DNA of 64,000 nt from Telmatactis stephensoni (GCA_029948255.1 JALIZF010001542.1:1-64000); one strand, 5' to 3'; counted from the stretch's first letter, positions 50,926 to 64,000 are shown. A program made the numbers and translations. Notes: generated by a model not told the origin, from the sequence alone.

Positions 50926-51066
50926 TCTGAAACATGAACGAAAAAATACAGGATTTGTTATTGTGTCAAAAACGCCGTTGTAGAAGTCTTTAATACGAGG
51001 AGAAGAAAAGGCGTGACTGACAAAAGTTGTCACAAACCAAACCGTTAAAAATTAGAGAGAGTCTTT
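50926..51066. repeat. Transposon fragment shared with 25618-25690 and 28660-28725
   Basis: The left part is the inverse of 25618-25690. The right part matches the arm of the foldback at 28252-29390 (GACAAAAGTTGTCACAA). Confidence 0.55.
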
Positions 51067-52106
51067 TGGTGTAAAGAGGCGACTTAGCTCAATTTATCAG
51101 TTAATCTATAACAACTGTCGCGACGGCGTTGGCTGGTACAGGCGGTACAGCGGTAAACGATCGTAGTATACAACTGTTCGTTGGATCGTTGAGCGGTAAA
51201 AAACAAGGCAATAGAAGGCTTATAAGCAGCAAAATATTACTACAATTACTGCATAAAATTTGAGTTAAGTAAAACTGTGTTTATTATCAATGATCTCACC
51301 TTAATAATAAGCTCAATTTCAGGGTTCTAGTGCCCTTGCACACACAAAGCGAGAACGAATATCATAGGTGCAAGAACAGGGTAAAATGGCCTACGTTGCC
51401 ATTTGTACGAGTAAAAACAAGATGGCATCTATAATTATACTTTCGCTGTCTTGCGACTCTGGTAAAATGCTGTTTTAATGTGGTGAGAGGCCTAAAGATT
51501 GGTCTTCATATAATTGTTACGATCGCGGGAAACTGTGCTCAGCGATCGAAACCTTTCCTCTATGATCCTTCGTTGCAATGCAATGGCTACTATAAGAAAA
51601 CGTTAGGGAAAGAAAGACTCTGCTCGCAGGGCATGGCTACGATCGCTGAGATAGAACAAAATCTCTGATCAAAAATCTACGATCGCTAGTTAATGTGGTT
51701 TCCGTATTATCATATTTTTCTGATTTCTTAATCTCAATAAGAGCTTTTGGCTTGTCTGGCATAGCAACAGTATCTAAGGATCGCGGGCTCGAAGGATTCT
51801 GCACCTTGATAGTGCGTTTGGATGGATAAAAAATGTTCCATATCTGGCCCAAGCCGTCCGCTAATTAATCTTAGGTTGGTTGAACAATTCTTGATTTTTT
51901 TAGTTCTGGCCGCTAATCATTTATTAAAGATTAGATCATTTTTGGATATTTGAGTTTTTTGATTGCGTACTTTCTTCTTGAATTACTTCTATTAATTTGG
52001 CATACCGAAATAATACATTACTTTTAAACTCTCGGTTTACACGGAGAAAAGTCATCACGCGCCTTTACTTACATCGCTCTCCCAGGGCCGCCCGATAATA
52101 CCCAAA
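51067..52106. other. Intergenic, no gene recognised
   Basis: No motif, repeat or spliced frame that I can support. Confidence 0.4.
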
Positions 52107-52565
52107 GTGGGTGACCCTACTCCTGAGGTCAGGGCCTATTACTCTACCCTACCCTACCCCCGAGGTGACCTATTACCCTACCCATCCTTACCCTACCCTA
52201 CCCCCGAGGTGACCTATTACCCTACAATGCCTTACCCGCTATCCTACCCCCGAGGTGGCCTATATACCCTCCCCTCCCTCCCTTCCCTACACTACCGTGA
52301 CATATTACCATACCCTTCCCTACCTTACCCCCGAGGTGACCTATTACCCTAACCTTTCCTCCCCCCCCCCCCCCAAGGTTACCCCCCCCCCCCCCAAGGT
52401 TACCTATTATCATACCCTTCCCTACCCTATCCCTGAGGTGACCTATTACCCTACCCTTCCCTCCCCCCGAGGGACCTATTACCATACCCATCCTTACCCT
52501 ACCCTACCCCCGAGGTGTTCTATTTCCCTCCCCTACCTCCCTTCCCTACACTACCCTACCACCTA
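52107..52565. repeat. C-rich degenerate minisatellite
   Basis: Irregular units of CCCCCGAGGTGACCTATTACCC plus CCTACC-type filler, about 40-60 bp each, with two C runs near 52364 and 52383. Confidence 0.75.
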
Positions 52566-52918
52566 TTACCAGCGACAATTACGAAATGTCCCAGCATGGA
52601 CAAATTTATGCTTTGTAGGTTTTTGTACCTTAAAGATTCATAAAGGCGCTGTCTGAAGGCTGAAATTAGTAGAATAGGTTTTCCGGCAGCTGCATGATTT
52701 TCGCAATGGCGTTCAGAGCAAAACAAGTTTTATAATCATCGCAACATGTATAACGTATATCGTACGTCGTACAAAACCATTTTACTAGACAAAGTATATA
52801 AACCGAAACATTTTCAGTAACTTGCTAAAAAAATTCATCTCGAGCCTTCACTGTGGAATTCATTCGCAATATTTCTTTAAATTCTTCCGTCCATTCCGCC
52901 TCTTTCTTCCCTTCTTCT

Positions 52919-52999
52919 GTTCTTCCTTCCTTCCTTCCTTCCTTCCTTCCTTCCTTCCTTCCTTCCTTCCTTCCTTCCTTCCTTCCTTCCTTCCTTCCT
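52919..52999. repeat. (CTTC)n microsatellite
   Basis: About 20 near-perfect tetranucleotide units. Confidence 0.9.
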
Positions 53000-55900
53000 G
53001 GCCTCTTCCATCATTTATCGATTATTTGAATTCCTTGATCGCTATAATTTTACCGCGAGATGGAACACCTATAAAGAACATCAACTAGAGCTGACGAATA
53101 TGCGCTGAAGAACAAACATGTTTTCAGCTTGTGTTGTAAAAGGCATGCAAGTTAAAGTTTTTATGGCTTGATTCATTATATTGTCTTCGTGATTATATTT
53201 TCAGTAATAATAACAAGGAATTAGCGCCACTAAAAGCACATCTCCCTCTATTGTGATTTATCTGACCACAAAATTGCAACGTGTACAATGAATGGCTTTT
53301 CCCTCACAAAGTGGCCGTCCAAGAGACCAGCCACTTGACTAGAACTACTTTAAAAAGTCTTTAAAGGTTGATTTTTCTCAATGTTGCCACCATTCGTCGA
53401 GATTTTCAAATTCACAAACCAATTGCCGTGTATATCAATGGTTACCAAGGGAGACAAATACCTTTCCAGAAAGCACGAACACACAGCACTAATTTTGTCT
53501 TTTCAAACATTAGATTATTGAAATGATCATTGTTTATTATCTATGTGTACTTGAGGGCTCTTTTGGTTGAGATTTGAAAAACTGGTACCTCAAAGAGCAC
53601 GTGGCGATTTGACGCTTTGCTCTCAACATTGAATAAAAAGTTTGCTCCACGAAGAGAAATTTCGCTTCTTGGAAGACAAATTTCTCTCGCACCGTTTTTA
53701 TTCTGAACTTTCACCTTTAAATTTCAGGGTATTTCGAAAGGGTATTACATTTATTTTTCTAAATAGTTCTTGTATTGCGGTGAATTTTCTAAAGATTATC
53801 TGCCTTTTGGAAAGAGAAGCGAGCTGAAAATGAAGTTCAAACTACTGAAAAAGACCTTGTTTTTAATCCACCTTCCATCATTTATTCTCCCAACGATATC
53901 TGCCTGATAATTCATTATTTCATAATCGCTTTAAAAGCTTTAAAGACCGGCCCGTGCAAAGATCTATTCTTCGGCTATTTTAGATATTGAACAGAAAATT
54001 GTCTTTTTCCCAGTTGGAACTGACATAAAAGATCATTAGTTTGTCAGAACGGTCTTATCTTGGCGAGTGGCAACGTCTTTTAATTGGTTTTCCATTCAAC
54101 GGAATTAATTCAAAGACATTTCATTTTAAATGGCAAGCTAAGCCATACAAAGTATAACCTTTGTGTAGCACAAACAATAGGTAATGGGTGTCTAGTGTAG
54201 CGTGTTGGAAAACAACTATATCGTATTATAAAACAAACGTTTTCCACCAAACCCTTCAAGTAAATATCATAAGTCAACACTTGACACCGGAGTTCTCTCT
54301 CATGTTTTAACTTTTAATGGCAATCCCCAGGCTTTAAGCCCTTTTTAAACAATAAAACTACACATGTTTATTTTACACCTTGAGATGTGAAACGTGCAAC
54401 TCAAAAACCTGCCAATGGCATATCAATGAAGCCGACGAATATTTGAAAACTAAAATAGCTACGACAACTTATCGCTCCAGATCTCTTGCTATCTGACTTG
54501 ATTTCCTTGCGGTATGATTTGAGCGTAGTGCTTAACAACGCCGAATGGTGTTCCATGAGTTTAATAGTACCAATCGTTCCTGGACAGGGCATCTCAGTCT
54601 CTGGAAAAAATGATTTCTAAATATCGAGTTGCCGGCTACGATTTCTCAACAGAAATTTCTACTTTACTATATTTTTCTAGCTTTTCCGTGAAAGGTTCTT
54701 AAGTCATGGCTAGTTTTTGCAGCTTGAATATTAATGCCTCGATCGATAAAAAGATCTGAGAGCTAACACATCGTGTAAATGGTCGACATACAAAGTGCAA
54801 AAGTTGTTATTTTATTGATAAGACTTGAAAATTTTCCTTAAATTTTAAGGAATGGGCGTAATTTAAGACAACACAAATTGGGCGTTTAAATTAGTCAATA
54901 TCTATCAACGCTGTTGGCGTATAAGGAAGCATCTTATTAATTTTTTTAAGAATTCAATTTTGGTGCTTTGTTTTAATTGTTCAGGGTATTGTTAAAGGAA
55001 ACCTATTTGGTGGGACCTTCCACTCCCACATTCTGCGCTTAACAGCTTCGACACAAGAGTGTTTTCTTAAATTTCCCCAACACGAAACACAGCGCTTTGC
55101 GCTCCATCCAAGCGTCGTTGGCTAGTAAATCTTCAGTGTGTTTAGTCTCAAAGCCAGTAATACGATAAACAATGAAGAGGATAAACGTATTCTAAGTAAA
55201 AAGCTTTTGAGAGCCTTTTGTATGCGTACAACTGGTCATTCATAGCACTAAAGATAAAAATACTGAACGTAATAATATGGTCTGACTATCAGCATTGATA
55301 CGAACCATTTGTTTGCATACTGTTAAACACAAATCCTGTTTCTAAGTAGGTTTGGAGAGAATTATTATTAGCACTACTATCCACAAAATCCTTTCTAAAT
55401 GAGATAAATAGTCCATGAATAATAACATTTTATGCGTTATTGAACTGCTTCTCGTTCTACCTTGCAATTCTAATGAATTTTACAAAAGTCAAAACATTTC
55501 ACCAGCTTCGCACGTAATATCCACACATTCCATAAACAAATTCCACAACCACACACTTGGATTAACTAGTCGATTTTTACCAATTTCCTTTGCTGTCTGA
55601 TAGGTTTTGACAAGTTGAAATCAGGAAATGACACAATCATTCCATTTGGAGTACTTGTGCTTGAAGTTTTTATGATTATTGTAATTGCAGCCGTATCCGC
55701 CCGGCTATAATTATTGGCACAAAACTCTGTAAACCACTCCAAAATTACACCAAATCAAGCAAAGCAAATCTGAGGTACATCTTGCCGGTTTTGTTCTACT
55801 TTCAATTGCTTCGTCTCTAAATAATGTAACGAAAAGGATTTGGTTCTTCAAGTTCTTGGCGTCGCGCTCTTTCAATTACCACAGGGCGATTTGCTTTGCG

Positions 55901-56597
55901 CTTCGACTGAGTGTATAATGGATAACAAGTGCGAATAGTTTATACAAGTCATCAATCACTCTTAGATCTTAAAAACTAACCCCAGTAATCTCCGACTTTC
56001 ATCAGTTTTTTTATGTGTATGATAGAAAAGAAAAACGAAAATCTCAAAATTATTTTTGGGGTTTTATCCTGGTAATTATGCCTGGAACTTAACAGAAATT
56101 ATTCATAGGTTTTTGAATGTAATGTTGAATAATGTTGTTAGGGAGAATTACAAATAATTTCTTTAGTCTGTCTCATTGGGACTTAGCTTGACGTCTGCTT
56201 TGAGGCACACTTAATACCAATATTTTTTTCATTGTTTTAGACCACAAAATGCTAAAGTTGACTCTCTGTACTTTAACAAGCTTCGAAGGAACGAGATTTT
56301 CTTTCTTTATTCCATACAAGCGATGTAAACGTCTTTGTTCATTTTTTGTGTCTTCGTAAGATTTCTTTTTGTCTGTTATTCCTGCCTCAAGCAGATGTCC
56401 CTGCCAAGGCCTTTTCAGTGCCATTAATTAATTTGCTTGTAAACAACGAGCAGCACTCCAATTACGGCACAAAACTCCTTCACAATATACAATAATTAAC
56501 GGACTATATCGTCAAACAATATCTCTCTTTACAAGCTATGTTCCTCAATAGTTAGTTGTACCCTTGCACATGCGTGCTGGTGACCAGGAAGCCATTT
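53000..56597. other. Unique AT-rich intergenic DNA
   Basis: No recognisable gene or transposon. Distal regulatory sequence for the SNAG gene start at 56750 could lie here, but nothing specific is visible. Confidence 0.4.
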
Positions 56598-56637
56598 GAT
56601 TGGAGGACGATTGGCAGGTGTTGACACATTACATTGG
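56598..56637 (+). promoter_or_regulatory. Putative promoter elements: three inverted CCAAT boxes and an E-box
   Basis: ATTGG occurs at 56599-56603, 56610-56614 and 56633-56637, with CAGGTG at 56615-56620, about 115-150 bp before the SNAG start codon. Clustered CCAAT boxes are typical of metazoan promoters; CAGGTG is the site type bound by Snail-class factors. The assignment is by position and motif only. Confidence 0.4.
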
Positions 56638-56749
56638 TCGTTGAACAAGCTCCTTTGGTGTGATACTTAACAGCCTGTGATGCTCGTCCAAAGCACAAAT
56701 ATTTGTCTAGTCAACAGCAAGGGGTCTGTTTGTACAGCGCGTCTCAAAT

Positions 56750-56816
56750 ATGCCTAGGGCGTTCTTAGTCAAGAAGTCAAGTGCAACAATAGTTGGCGCC
56801 AGCAGGGGATATGGAG
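56750..56816 (+). CDS. SNAG-domain start exon of a zinc-finger repressor gene
   Basis: A 67-nt coding exon beginning MPRAFLVKKSS, an exact form of the SNAG repressor motif found at the extreme N-terminus of Snail/Scratch, Gfi1, INSM and OVOL zinc-finger proteins. It recruits LSD1-CoREST-type co-repressors. The exon ends at a donor site (GGAG|GTAT at 56816/56817) in phase 1. Codons 10-22 (SSATIVGASRGYG) are not diagnostic. No C2H2 finger exon was seen before 64000, so the rest of the gene presumably lies to the right, beyond a long intron. MPRAFLVKK is closest to OVOL-type starts, but the subfamily is unsettled. Confidence 0.6.
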
Positions 56817-59800
56817 GTATTCTTCTATTTTTGCTACTTTTTTCAGATTTCCTCGTTCATTCGTTCTTTCTTTAAACGGTACGTTACTTGAATGAGGCTT
56901 GTGGAAAATCACAGTCTGAAAGACGTCTCCTAGTGGTTTAAACTCTTCGCTTTGCGCTAAGTTAACACCGAGTTATCCCTCGTTTTCCTCAGAAAAGTAA
57001 TCCTATTTATCTTGACAAAGGTTTGAGATAGCGCAATCTATAGAGATCTTATGATAATGGGCTGTTTTCATAGCTGTTAATATATACATATAGGTTACCC
57101 GTAAGGGGAGGAACCGACTTCGAATAACTGATTTTAGTCTTTGTGGCCCAAGGTTTTGCTGGTCGAAAAATTTGCAATGCAAACATACCATTTTTTCAAC
57201 TTTCGCACTAAATCATTATTAACCCTTTATTGTCCTATGATCAAATATTTGCTGTTTTTTCTAGTAGTGTTTATCTTAATATCTAATTTTAAAAACTTGA
57301 TGAGGCTGGATGGAATAGTGGTTGTAGTCATATTGACTTATAAAGCAATATTTACTTCTTCCAAATCAGTGATTATCTTATCGATTGCATCACTCATATC
57401 AATTTCCTTGCTTCAGTTTTTTAGAGTCCGTTGAAAAGTCGCTCAACGACTTAGCAAATGATTGAAGACTGGTTGAAAGGATTCTCTTGGATCTGCCGAT
57501 TTTGTGCGGTCTATTTTTGAACTGAACTCAAATACAAACTAAAAGCGACGGAGAAAGAAAGATCAATTAGTTCCAATATTTACTTCCATATTTGTGAAAT
57601 TGCCCAAGTTCAAGTGGAATACTCTCAGTCGATTTCGGTGCATGTAACAGCTGTTTCTTCAACTGATGCCCTCACAAGAGTTATTCAATTATTTATAAAA
57701 AGTTCTTTCACCCAAATCCCTTAAAACGGGTGAACTGGTAAACTTGTGTTCGGGTCAGAAACTTGTAATTTACGAAACACAGAACAAGGTGTCCCAACCA
57801 ATTCTAGTTTTTTATCGCTCATTTCACTTGGAGGACTTTCACTTCGAGTATGCATTATGCGCGCGGTGTCAACTGACTTGCTCTCGTTTTTGAATTTGTG
57901 TTTGTTCCTAATAAAACAAAAACAAAATTCTTCAACCATAATTTTACCCACAGAAAAAGAAATCAACTTTTTGTCAGGGTTTTATTGAAGACATTGAATC
58001 TAGATTGAGTAAATAGGGGCTTGACTGTGTACATTGACATAGAATAAAGGAAACAATGAAACCAATCTTGAGAGTGCTAAACGAACCTCCCTAATCGCCC
58101 CATCTTTAACTTCGATTTCTAGTACGTATTCCCTATAATATATATCGCCATAAATCAAAATTACCATAGTTCAAAGAGACGTTGTTCCTGGCCAAAAATT
58201 GCTGTTGCTTTAAAAGGTCAAGTACACCATTAGATTTGGTGTGGCTTGTGACTTTTGTTAACTAGTGTCCAAAGAAAAGAACGACTTACAACACATGGTT
58301 TCATTACATTAAAGGAATTACTGTGTATATATTAGCAGCTTTTTATAAGTATTGCCTCATTCTTACTTGAAACTCTAAGTACTTCTTTTATCAGCAAAAG
58401 AAAGACCAATCTCTTCAAAAAACCAAGGTAAAGAATGCCTTTTTTAGCCAAATTTTCTCCGGCTTTTCAAGTCAAAAGAATTGAACAACAACGATAAAGC
58501 AATGGTTGCACCAGTTTAATCTCAGGGTACATTATTTCCAGTGATAATCTGGTTTGCCAGTTATTGGGAGCCGAGCAAAGTATTAAGTTTAGAAATTAAG
58601 AAAATTTTCAATTTAGTTTTGACACTGTGTTGAAATTAGAGATGAGGACCTACTTGGGAAAAAGTCTAATTAGACTGACATATCTCCGCCTTAAAATGCT
58701 TGCTAATTTATCTCCCACTGCACGAAACAATCAGTTTTTGGACAAAATTGGAACAAAACTTCTTGAAAACCTTTTACCGAAATACCTTAAACTTGAAATT
58801 AAGTTTCAAAAGATTTAAGTCAAAACAGTTTTGTTTAAGTTTGGTAAAACACTCAGTAAAGATTTTTTGTCAAATGGGACGATAATTAGAGTCTTCGATT
58901 AAGCAGTTTGAAATGCATTGGCAAAGAATTTCCCCCCCAAAAAAAACACAAACGTTTTGCTGAACTAATTTTATCGCGAGATACGTCACAAAATTTGTTG
59001 TTTTTTTAGTGTTTCAAAAAAGTGAAAAACGGCTGTGAAAACAAATGTTATTCTCCGTCATTTAAGTGTAAAATTTTTTGCAAGGTTCTCACCGATGCAG
59101 TATTTTGAAAAATTGACACAAGTCAAATAAGACAAATAAATCCTGGAAAAATACTTTTGTATCAACGCTTGCAAAAGTATACAATGTAAACTGCCATCAA
59201 ATAGAGCGGCAATTATAAAGTAATCGGTAAATATGGAATTTTACTTAAGGAAACCTAGAAAGTGTGCATGGTGAGAAAATTGCAAATTTTTCTCAGTGAC
59301 TTGATGTAACAAGCTAGACAAATATTTTGAAATTTTTTTTTGTTATTTTAACACTTAAGTCTAACGTTTGTGGTTAATGCTACACCACAACGAAGTAAAA
59401 TAAAAAATACGAAACAGAAAACAATCTCTTTCTTTGTAAAGCTGGTACTCTGGCTCTCTTTTTGCATATATTCAAAATTCTTAATTTTGCAGTTAAGAAA
59501 ACATCCCTCAATTACACAATATATTTGTTTACAGTCCCTAGAATGGCGTAACTGCACGAACACCAATTTTTGTTGCCGATTCCGAGATCTTTTCTGCTTG
59601 TGAAAAATAAAGTTCAAACTTCTAATAAAACAAAAATACAGAGACCAACTTCTGAAAACCTCAAATCCTAGGCTTAATCCTAGAGTCGTTCTTTTGAAAA
59701 AAAATTTCATTTTCAAATATTTCAACAGCTATAACTGACCTAGATGGTTAAGGCTTGCATTCAGTAAAACATATAACCGTATTTGAAGTCAGTACTATGG

Positions 59801-62399
59801 TCTGGCAGCGAAACACTGAAGTACTACTGAACAAGTAATGGGATTTATCAAGCTATTTGCTTTCTTCGCATTCCAAATACAGCCAGAAAAGTAGTAGCTT
59901 TATCGTGAGTTAGATCTTCTTACTGAAGGCATAATTCAACAGCACAAGAAATCCGTTGTGTTTGAACTCCTCTCTAGTTTTCTATGTCTCTTTTGCAATT
60001 CCCAACAGAGCTCGTCCTTGAGTGCCATTCGAGTTCTGATAAGTTTACAGCAGCTGAAGCCTTGAATCGGTGAGAGTAGGTTTACCGTAGCCTGTTTTCA
60101 CGCGATTCCAGAAGGTGAAACCATGGTAATTATACAACTAGATAGTTTTGCAATGATTAATTATTTTATTCTATCTCCTTCCTTTCCATTTCATATCTTT
60201 TCACATTTAAAATGATAAACAGAAGAGCTTTATTGGACTGAGAGGTTTTTGTACCGCCCTATTAGACATGAGTTCAAGAAATCTTACTTTCCAACCTAGC
60301 ATTGCAGTCATATTCAGTAACTTATACTTCCATATATTCCAAATATTCCAAATCCAACTAGTTCTAACATACCAGCTACAGTATCTAGTAGACATAACTG
60401 TGACTGACAAGGCTTCTCGGAACTCGTTAATTGGATTATCCAAGAAAGTCATTATCTGCTCCACTCTAAATTCTAAATTAACGACGAGTAATAGATTTAA
60501 ATCTGTTAGATATGGACAAGGTTTTTTAGGAATTCTTACTTATTCCTGCAACGTATTAGTTATTTTGAAATTTAATTTCCTTTCGGTTGCCCTCCCTTGT
60601 TTCTTACACAGAAAGAAGTTTAAACACGTAATCTTTATTAACACTATGAACTTTTGTTGCACATACTTGCAAGATTCCAGAAAGTTATCTTACTGTTGAA
60701 ATGGTACTGTGAAATATTGGAATAAACAAACAAACGGTTTTGTCAGTTTATTTGGCACGTTTGTACAAACTTGTACAGGTGGTTCTAATTCTGCTCGTCT
60801 GACAGTGACAACAACAACAATAATTGGGCTGAATACCGGTGTTTTCTATTGTCAAATGATTAAAAAAGAAAACTCAACGAAAATTGGAATTTTCAAATGT
60901 TTTTTGGATTAATATGTCTCCTTGGAGCAAAACTATTTGTCTCTCACAAACTTGTTTTGCCTTTAAGAGGACATTTTCAAGCTCTTTCTATGATTTTTAT
61001 CGAAACATTGTCTTTCTTTCTAATTTTGTCAATGTTGAAAAGACTGCCAAAATTCCCATTGTACTGAAGGACATTTTTGTTCCAACCCCCATTCAATTCA
61101 GTTTAATTCAGCTATAATTTATTCATGTGTGTTTAGACAAATTTACAAAGAAACCACTTAACTATTATTAAGTATGCAAGCTAAGATCTTCCAAGGTGTG
61201 CCATACTCTTAATCAGTCAGGCCCAATGCGTTTTCTACTTTTTAACTTAATGGAACCGACACCCCTAATAAGTCCCTTCTCTCCGCCTATCCATTCAATA
61301 TGGTATACAGACTTGCTAATAGTTTCTTTAAAAAATCTTAAATTATTTCTCATCAATTAGGTGATTGAGTGTTAAGATTTTGGCTAAAAAACTGCTAAAT
61401 CTTAATGAGCTTAAACGCCATAAAACCTGAAGCCCATAAATCTGACAATGATTGTTGTACAATGTACAACACAATGGCAATTGCAGCTTTGGGAAGCCGA
61501 TGGGATTTACTCACTTGTTAAATGAAATGATAAGAAAACAAATTGCTTTGCCTGCTGTTTTGTTACACTCTGACTGCTGCTTTTAAAAAATCATAATAAG
61601 TTTTATTTAGTTCCAATTTTGCAACTTTTGCTTAACAATGACATCAAATTCGATGTCGGACTTATTTTCTGGATGTTTTTCTTCTCCAAAACGGCTTCAG
61701 ATTAAGATAAAGTACTCACATTAGAAAGCATTTTGTAGGAACTTCTCAAAGGGAAGAAATTAAACAAGTTTCAATTTGGTACTGAGATTTGTGTCCAGTT
61801 AAACATGGAACTGTAAAACATTGATATTGATAACACTTAAGTATGATCTCTATTTCCTAATTCCTATTTCCTATTTTCAACTCATTTTAGAAAACTAAGA
61901 AAAACACCAAACAAAGCAAGACAATTTTTAGTGTAAAGCAATAAACAATAAACGTGAAAATACAATTCAAAGTCATTGTAATGATTCAAAGTTCTTCTCG
62001 TTAATATATGCTCTTCAAGTTTTCCTTGGCAAAAAAAAACTTTTCTCAAAGCAAATGATGGGCGTTTATGAGTAAGCTATGAAGCTTTAGACTTGACTAC
62101 ATGTGTTGTACTGTTCAGCAACTAAGTTTTCAATGATTTATTTTAGTAAATTATCTTTTCAAATCCAATTGCTTTCCAATAATTACATCCACGAATGAAA
62201 GTGTTAACTGTTAGAAGCCAAATAAAATAAAAGCACATGAATTTTTCACGATTCTTTAAGTGCTCCAAGAAAGAACATGTCTAGGTTAAACATGATATAT
62301 ATCTCAGTCTGAACTTGTCTTTGGCCGTTTGAAAATGGGAAAGAGGTCGATCTTGTCAGACTTGAAGAAAATTGGTAAGCTTTAGGTGATAAATGCATA
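56817..62399. other. Probable long first intron or intergenic DNA
   Basis: AT-rich unique sequence. The longer open frames (for example 59348-59725 on minus and 60268-60699 on plus) have low-complexity aromatic composition and no domain. No zinc-finger motif found. Confidence 0.4.
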
Positions 62400-63255
62400 A
62401 CTTTGTATGGTTGGCGGAATATGGATGACTTTGTAAGGTTGGTATATGGATGACTTTGTAATGCTGGTGTATGGATAACATTGTAAGGTTGGTATATGGA
62501 TGACTGTAAGGTTGGTGGCTTAGTGTATGGATGACTTTGTAAGGTTGGTATATGGATAGCTTTGTAAGGCTGGTATATGGATGACTTTGTAAGGTTGGTG
62601 TATGGATGACTTTGTAAGGTTGGTGTATGGATGACTTTGTATGGTTGGTGTATGGACGACTTTGTAATGTTGGTATATGGATGACTTTGTAAGGTTGGTG
62701 TAGGGATGACTTTGTAAGGTTGGTATATGGATGACTTTGTAAGGTTGGTGTATGGATGACTTTGTAAGGTTGGTGTATGGATGACTTTGTATGGTTGGTG
62801 TATGGACGACTTTGTAATGTTGGTATATGGATGACTTTGTAAGGTTGGTGTATGGATGACTTTGTATGGTTGGTGTATGGACGACTTTGTAATGTTGGTA
62901 TATGGATGACTTTGTAAGGTTGGTGTATGGATGACTTTGTAAGGTTGGTGTAGGGATGACTTTGTAAGGTTGGTATGTGGATGACTTTGTATGGTTGGTG
63001 TATGGATGACTTTGTAAGGTTGGTATATGGATAACTTTGTAAGGTTGGTGTATGGATGACTTTGTAAGGTTGGTATATGGATGACTTTGTAAGGTTGGTG
63101 TATGGATGACATTGTAAGGTTGGTATATGGATGACTTTGTAAGGTTGGTGTATGGATGACATTGTAAGGTTGGATAACTTTTTGTAAGGTTGGTGTATGG
63201 ATGACTTTGTAAGGTTGGTGTATGGATGACTTTGTAAGGTTGATATATAGATGAT
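62400..63255. repeat. 25-bp satellite, about 34 copies
   Basis: Unit GGATGACTTTGTAAGGTTGG plus TGTAT. Because 25 is not a multiple of three and the minus strand of the unit lacks stops, long artefactual frames arise (62246-63270). Variant units (ACGACTTTGTAATG) recur at 62654, 62804 and 62879, spaced 150 and 75 bp, showing higher-order duplication. Confidence 0.95.
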
Positions 63256-64000
63256 TCCTAACTCGTTCACCTTGGACTAAGAGTTGATTGTGGTTCGCAT
63301 TCGTTCTCAGACTTATCAGTTTTTTTTTTCTCGTTTCTTTCTTTCAAAAACCCAAACCATATTCTGTACCACTATTAAAACAATAGATTCATGTCATTGT
63401 CATGTGTAGAAGTCATTTCTCCACATAGTTAACGCCGCCGGGATGGCGATCACAATTTCTCCTACTTTTCTTGAAGGGCTATGGAAGGTTATGGGCCACA
63501 GTTGTAAAATAAGATAAATCTAATTATAGAAAATCATCAATTATTGTGTAAGGTAGTTCTGGACAAGAGCATTGTCAAATATATCGCCTCTTCTTTCCGG
63601 ATACTCACTTCCAAAAACAGTTCTTCTTATTTAAACTCTTAACAGTATCTTTTAAATGCGTTATGCGAATATCTCAAAAATTGTCCTTAAACATATAAAT
63701 CTCAAACATATCAAATTCAATTAGCAGCAACTTAGTCTAAGAAGAAAACAGTATTGATAGGTGTTAATTGTATATTCTTGTAGAGTTATGTTTACGGAGT
63801 GGTAACGAGTGAAATCGTTAAGGGACGACATTCTTACGTTTAAACGGGGGAAATGACTTTGCCCTGGTCGAATTTATAATCGGTATAATTTACGTATTTT
63901 TATAATGTTTTAGTAATATGTAAGCATGTAAAAAAAAAAAAACCCCTCCATTTTAAAAACAAAAACTATTGTAAAACAAAAAAACCTGTCATTTGTAAAT
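63256..64000. other. Unique AT-rich DNA to window end
   Basis: No gene, repeat or transposon recognised. Confidence 0.4.

Noticed and set aside
52107..52565. Interstitial telomere repeat
   Set aside because: The units contain CCCTACC and CCGAGGTGACC blocks, not a regular CCCTAA array.
56173..56424. 83-residue minus-strand ORF with an ATG, divergent from the SNAG exon
   Set aside because: No recognisable domain or splice context; the length is compatible with chance in this composition.
59348..59725. 125-residue minus-strand ORF
   Set aside because: Low-complexity aromatic and basic composition typical of AT-rich non-coding DNA; no family signal.
62246..63270. Two long minus-strand proteins of about 290-300 aa
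   Set aside because: They are translations of the 25-bp satellite, repeated in shifted frames because the unit lacks stops on that strand.

Overview
The window is metazoan nuclear DNA, most likely from a cnidarian (anthozoan-like). The evidence is spliced, low-density host genes (a DM-domain gene with 72 and 110 nt introns, and a SNAG-domain start exon) in AT-rich DNA packed with CR1/L2-like and RLE-type LINEs, a Penelope-like element, a Ty3/Gypsy element and many foldback or MITE-type DNA transposons. The taxon is an inference from repeat content, not from a diagnostic marker. There is no operon organisation, and I saw no tRNA, rRNA or CRISPR array.

Layout. 1-6.7 kb: the 5' half of a LINE ORF2 (minus strand, runs off the left edge), a small foldback MITE, and an RLE-type LINE inserted between TAA repeats that are probably the tail of a CR1-like LINE. 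6.7-25.6 kb: a nested block. A Penelope-like element (PLE, minus strand, 6718-21604) lies head-to-head with a 5'-truncated inverted copy of itself (21605-25602). The first copy was split by a foldback transposon with 521-bp arms (7798-15756). That foldback was itself split by a 6.9-kb Ty3/Gypsy element (8627-15506) with open gag and pol and a textbook -1 frameshift cassette. The second copy carries a different DNA transposon (24261-25134). Each PLE copy preserves the empty site of the other's insertion, so both insertions post-date the inverted duplication. 25.6-31.9 kb: two more large inverted-repeat transposons and a PLE-related 3' segment carrying a TTA-flanked MITE.

32.6-40.0 kb holds most of the recognisable host coding capacity. 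There is a single-exon 2-oxoglutarate oxygenase of the trimethyllysine/gamma-butyrobetaine hydroxylase family (minus strand, 430 aa, mitochondrial-type N-terminus). After it come a broken Tc1/mariner-like transposase N-terminus and a broken LINE. The LINE tail ends 28 bp before the start codon of a three-exon DMRT gene with DM and DMA domains. 40.3-51.1 kb: a run of non-autonomous transposons, including a 4.3-kb TA-flanked composite with internal tandem arrays and a second PLE-related segment. 51-64 kb is mostly unique AT-rich DNA with C-rich, CTTC and 25-bp satellite tracts. It contains one hidden host exon (56750-56816) encoding a SNAG repressor motif, probably the first coding exon of a zinc-finger gene running off to the right.

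The most novel-looking observation is that two DNA transposons 16 kb apart (24261-25134 and 40303-41113) differ in nucleotide sequence. They nevertheless share CCCGGC termini, dense subterminal short-motif arrays, and a homologous peptide of about 45 residues that I do not recognise.
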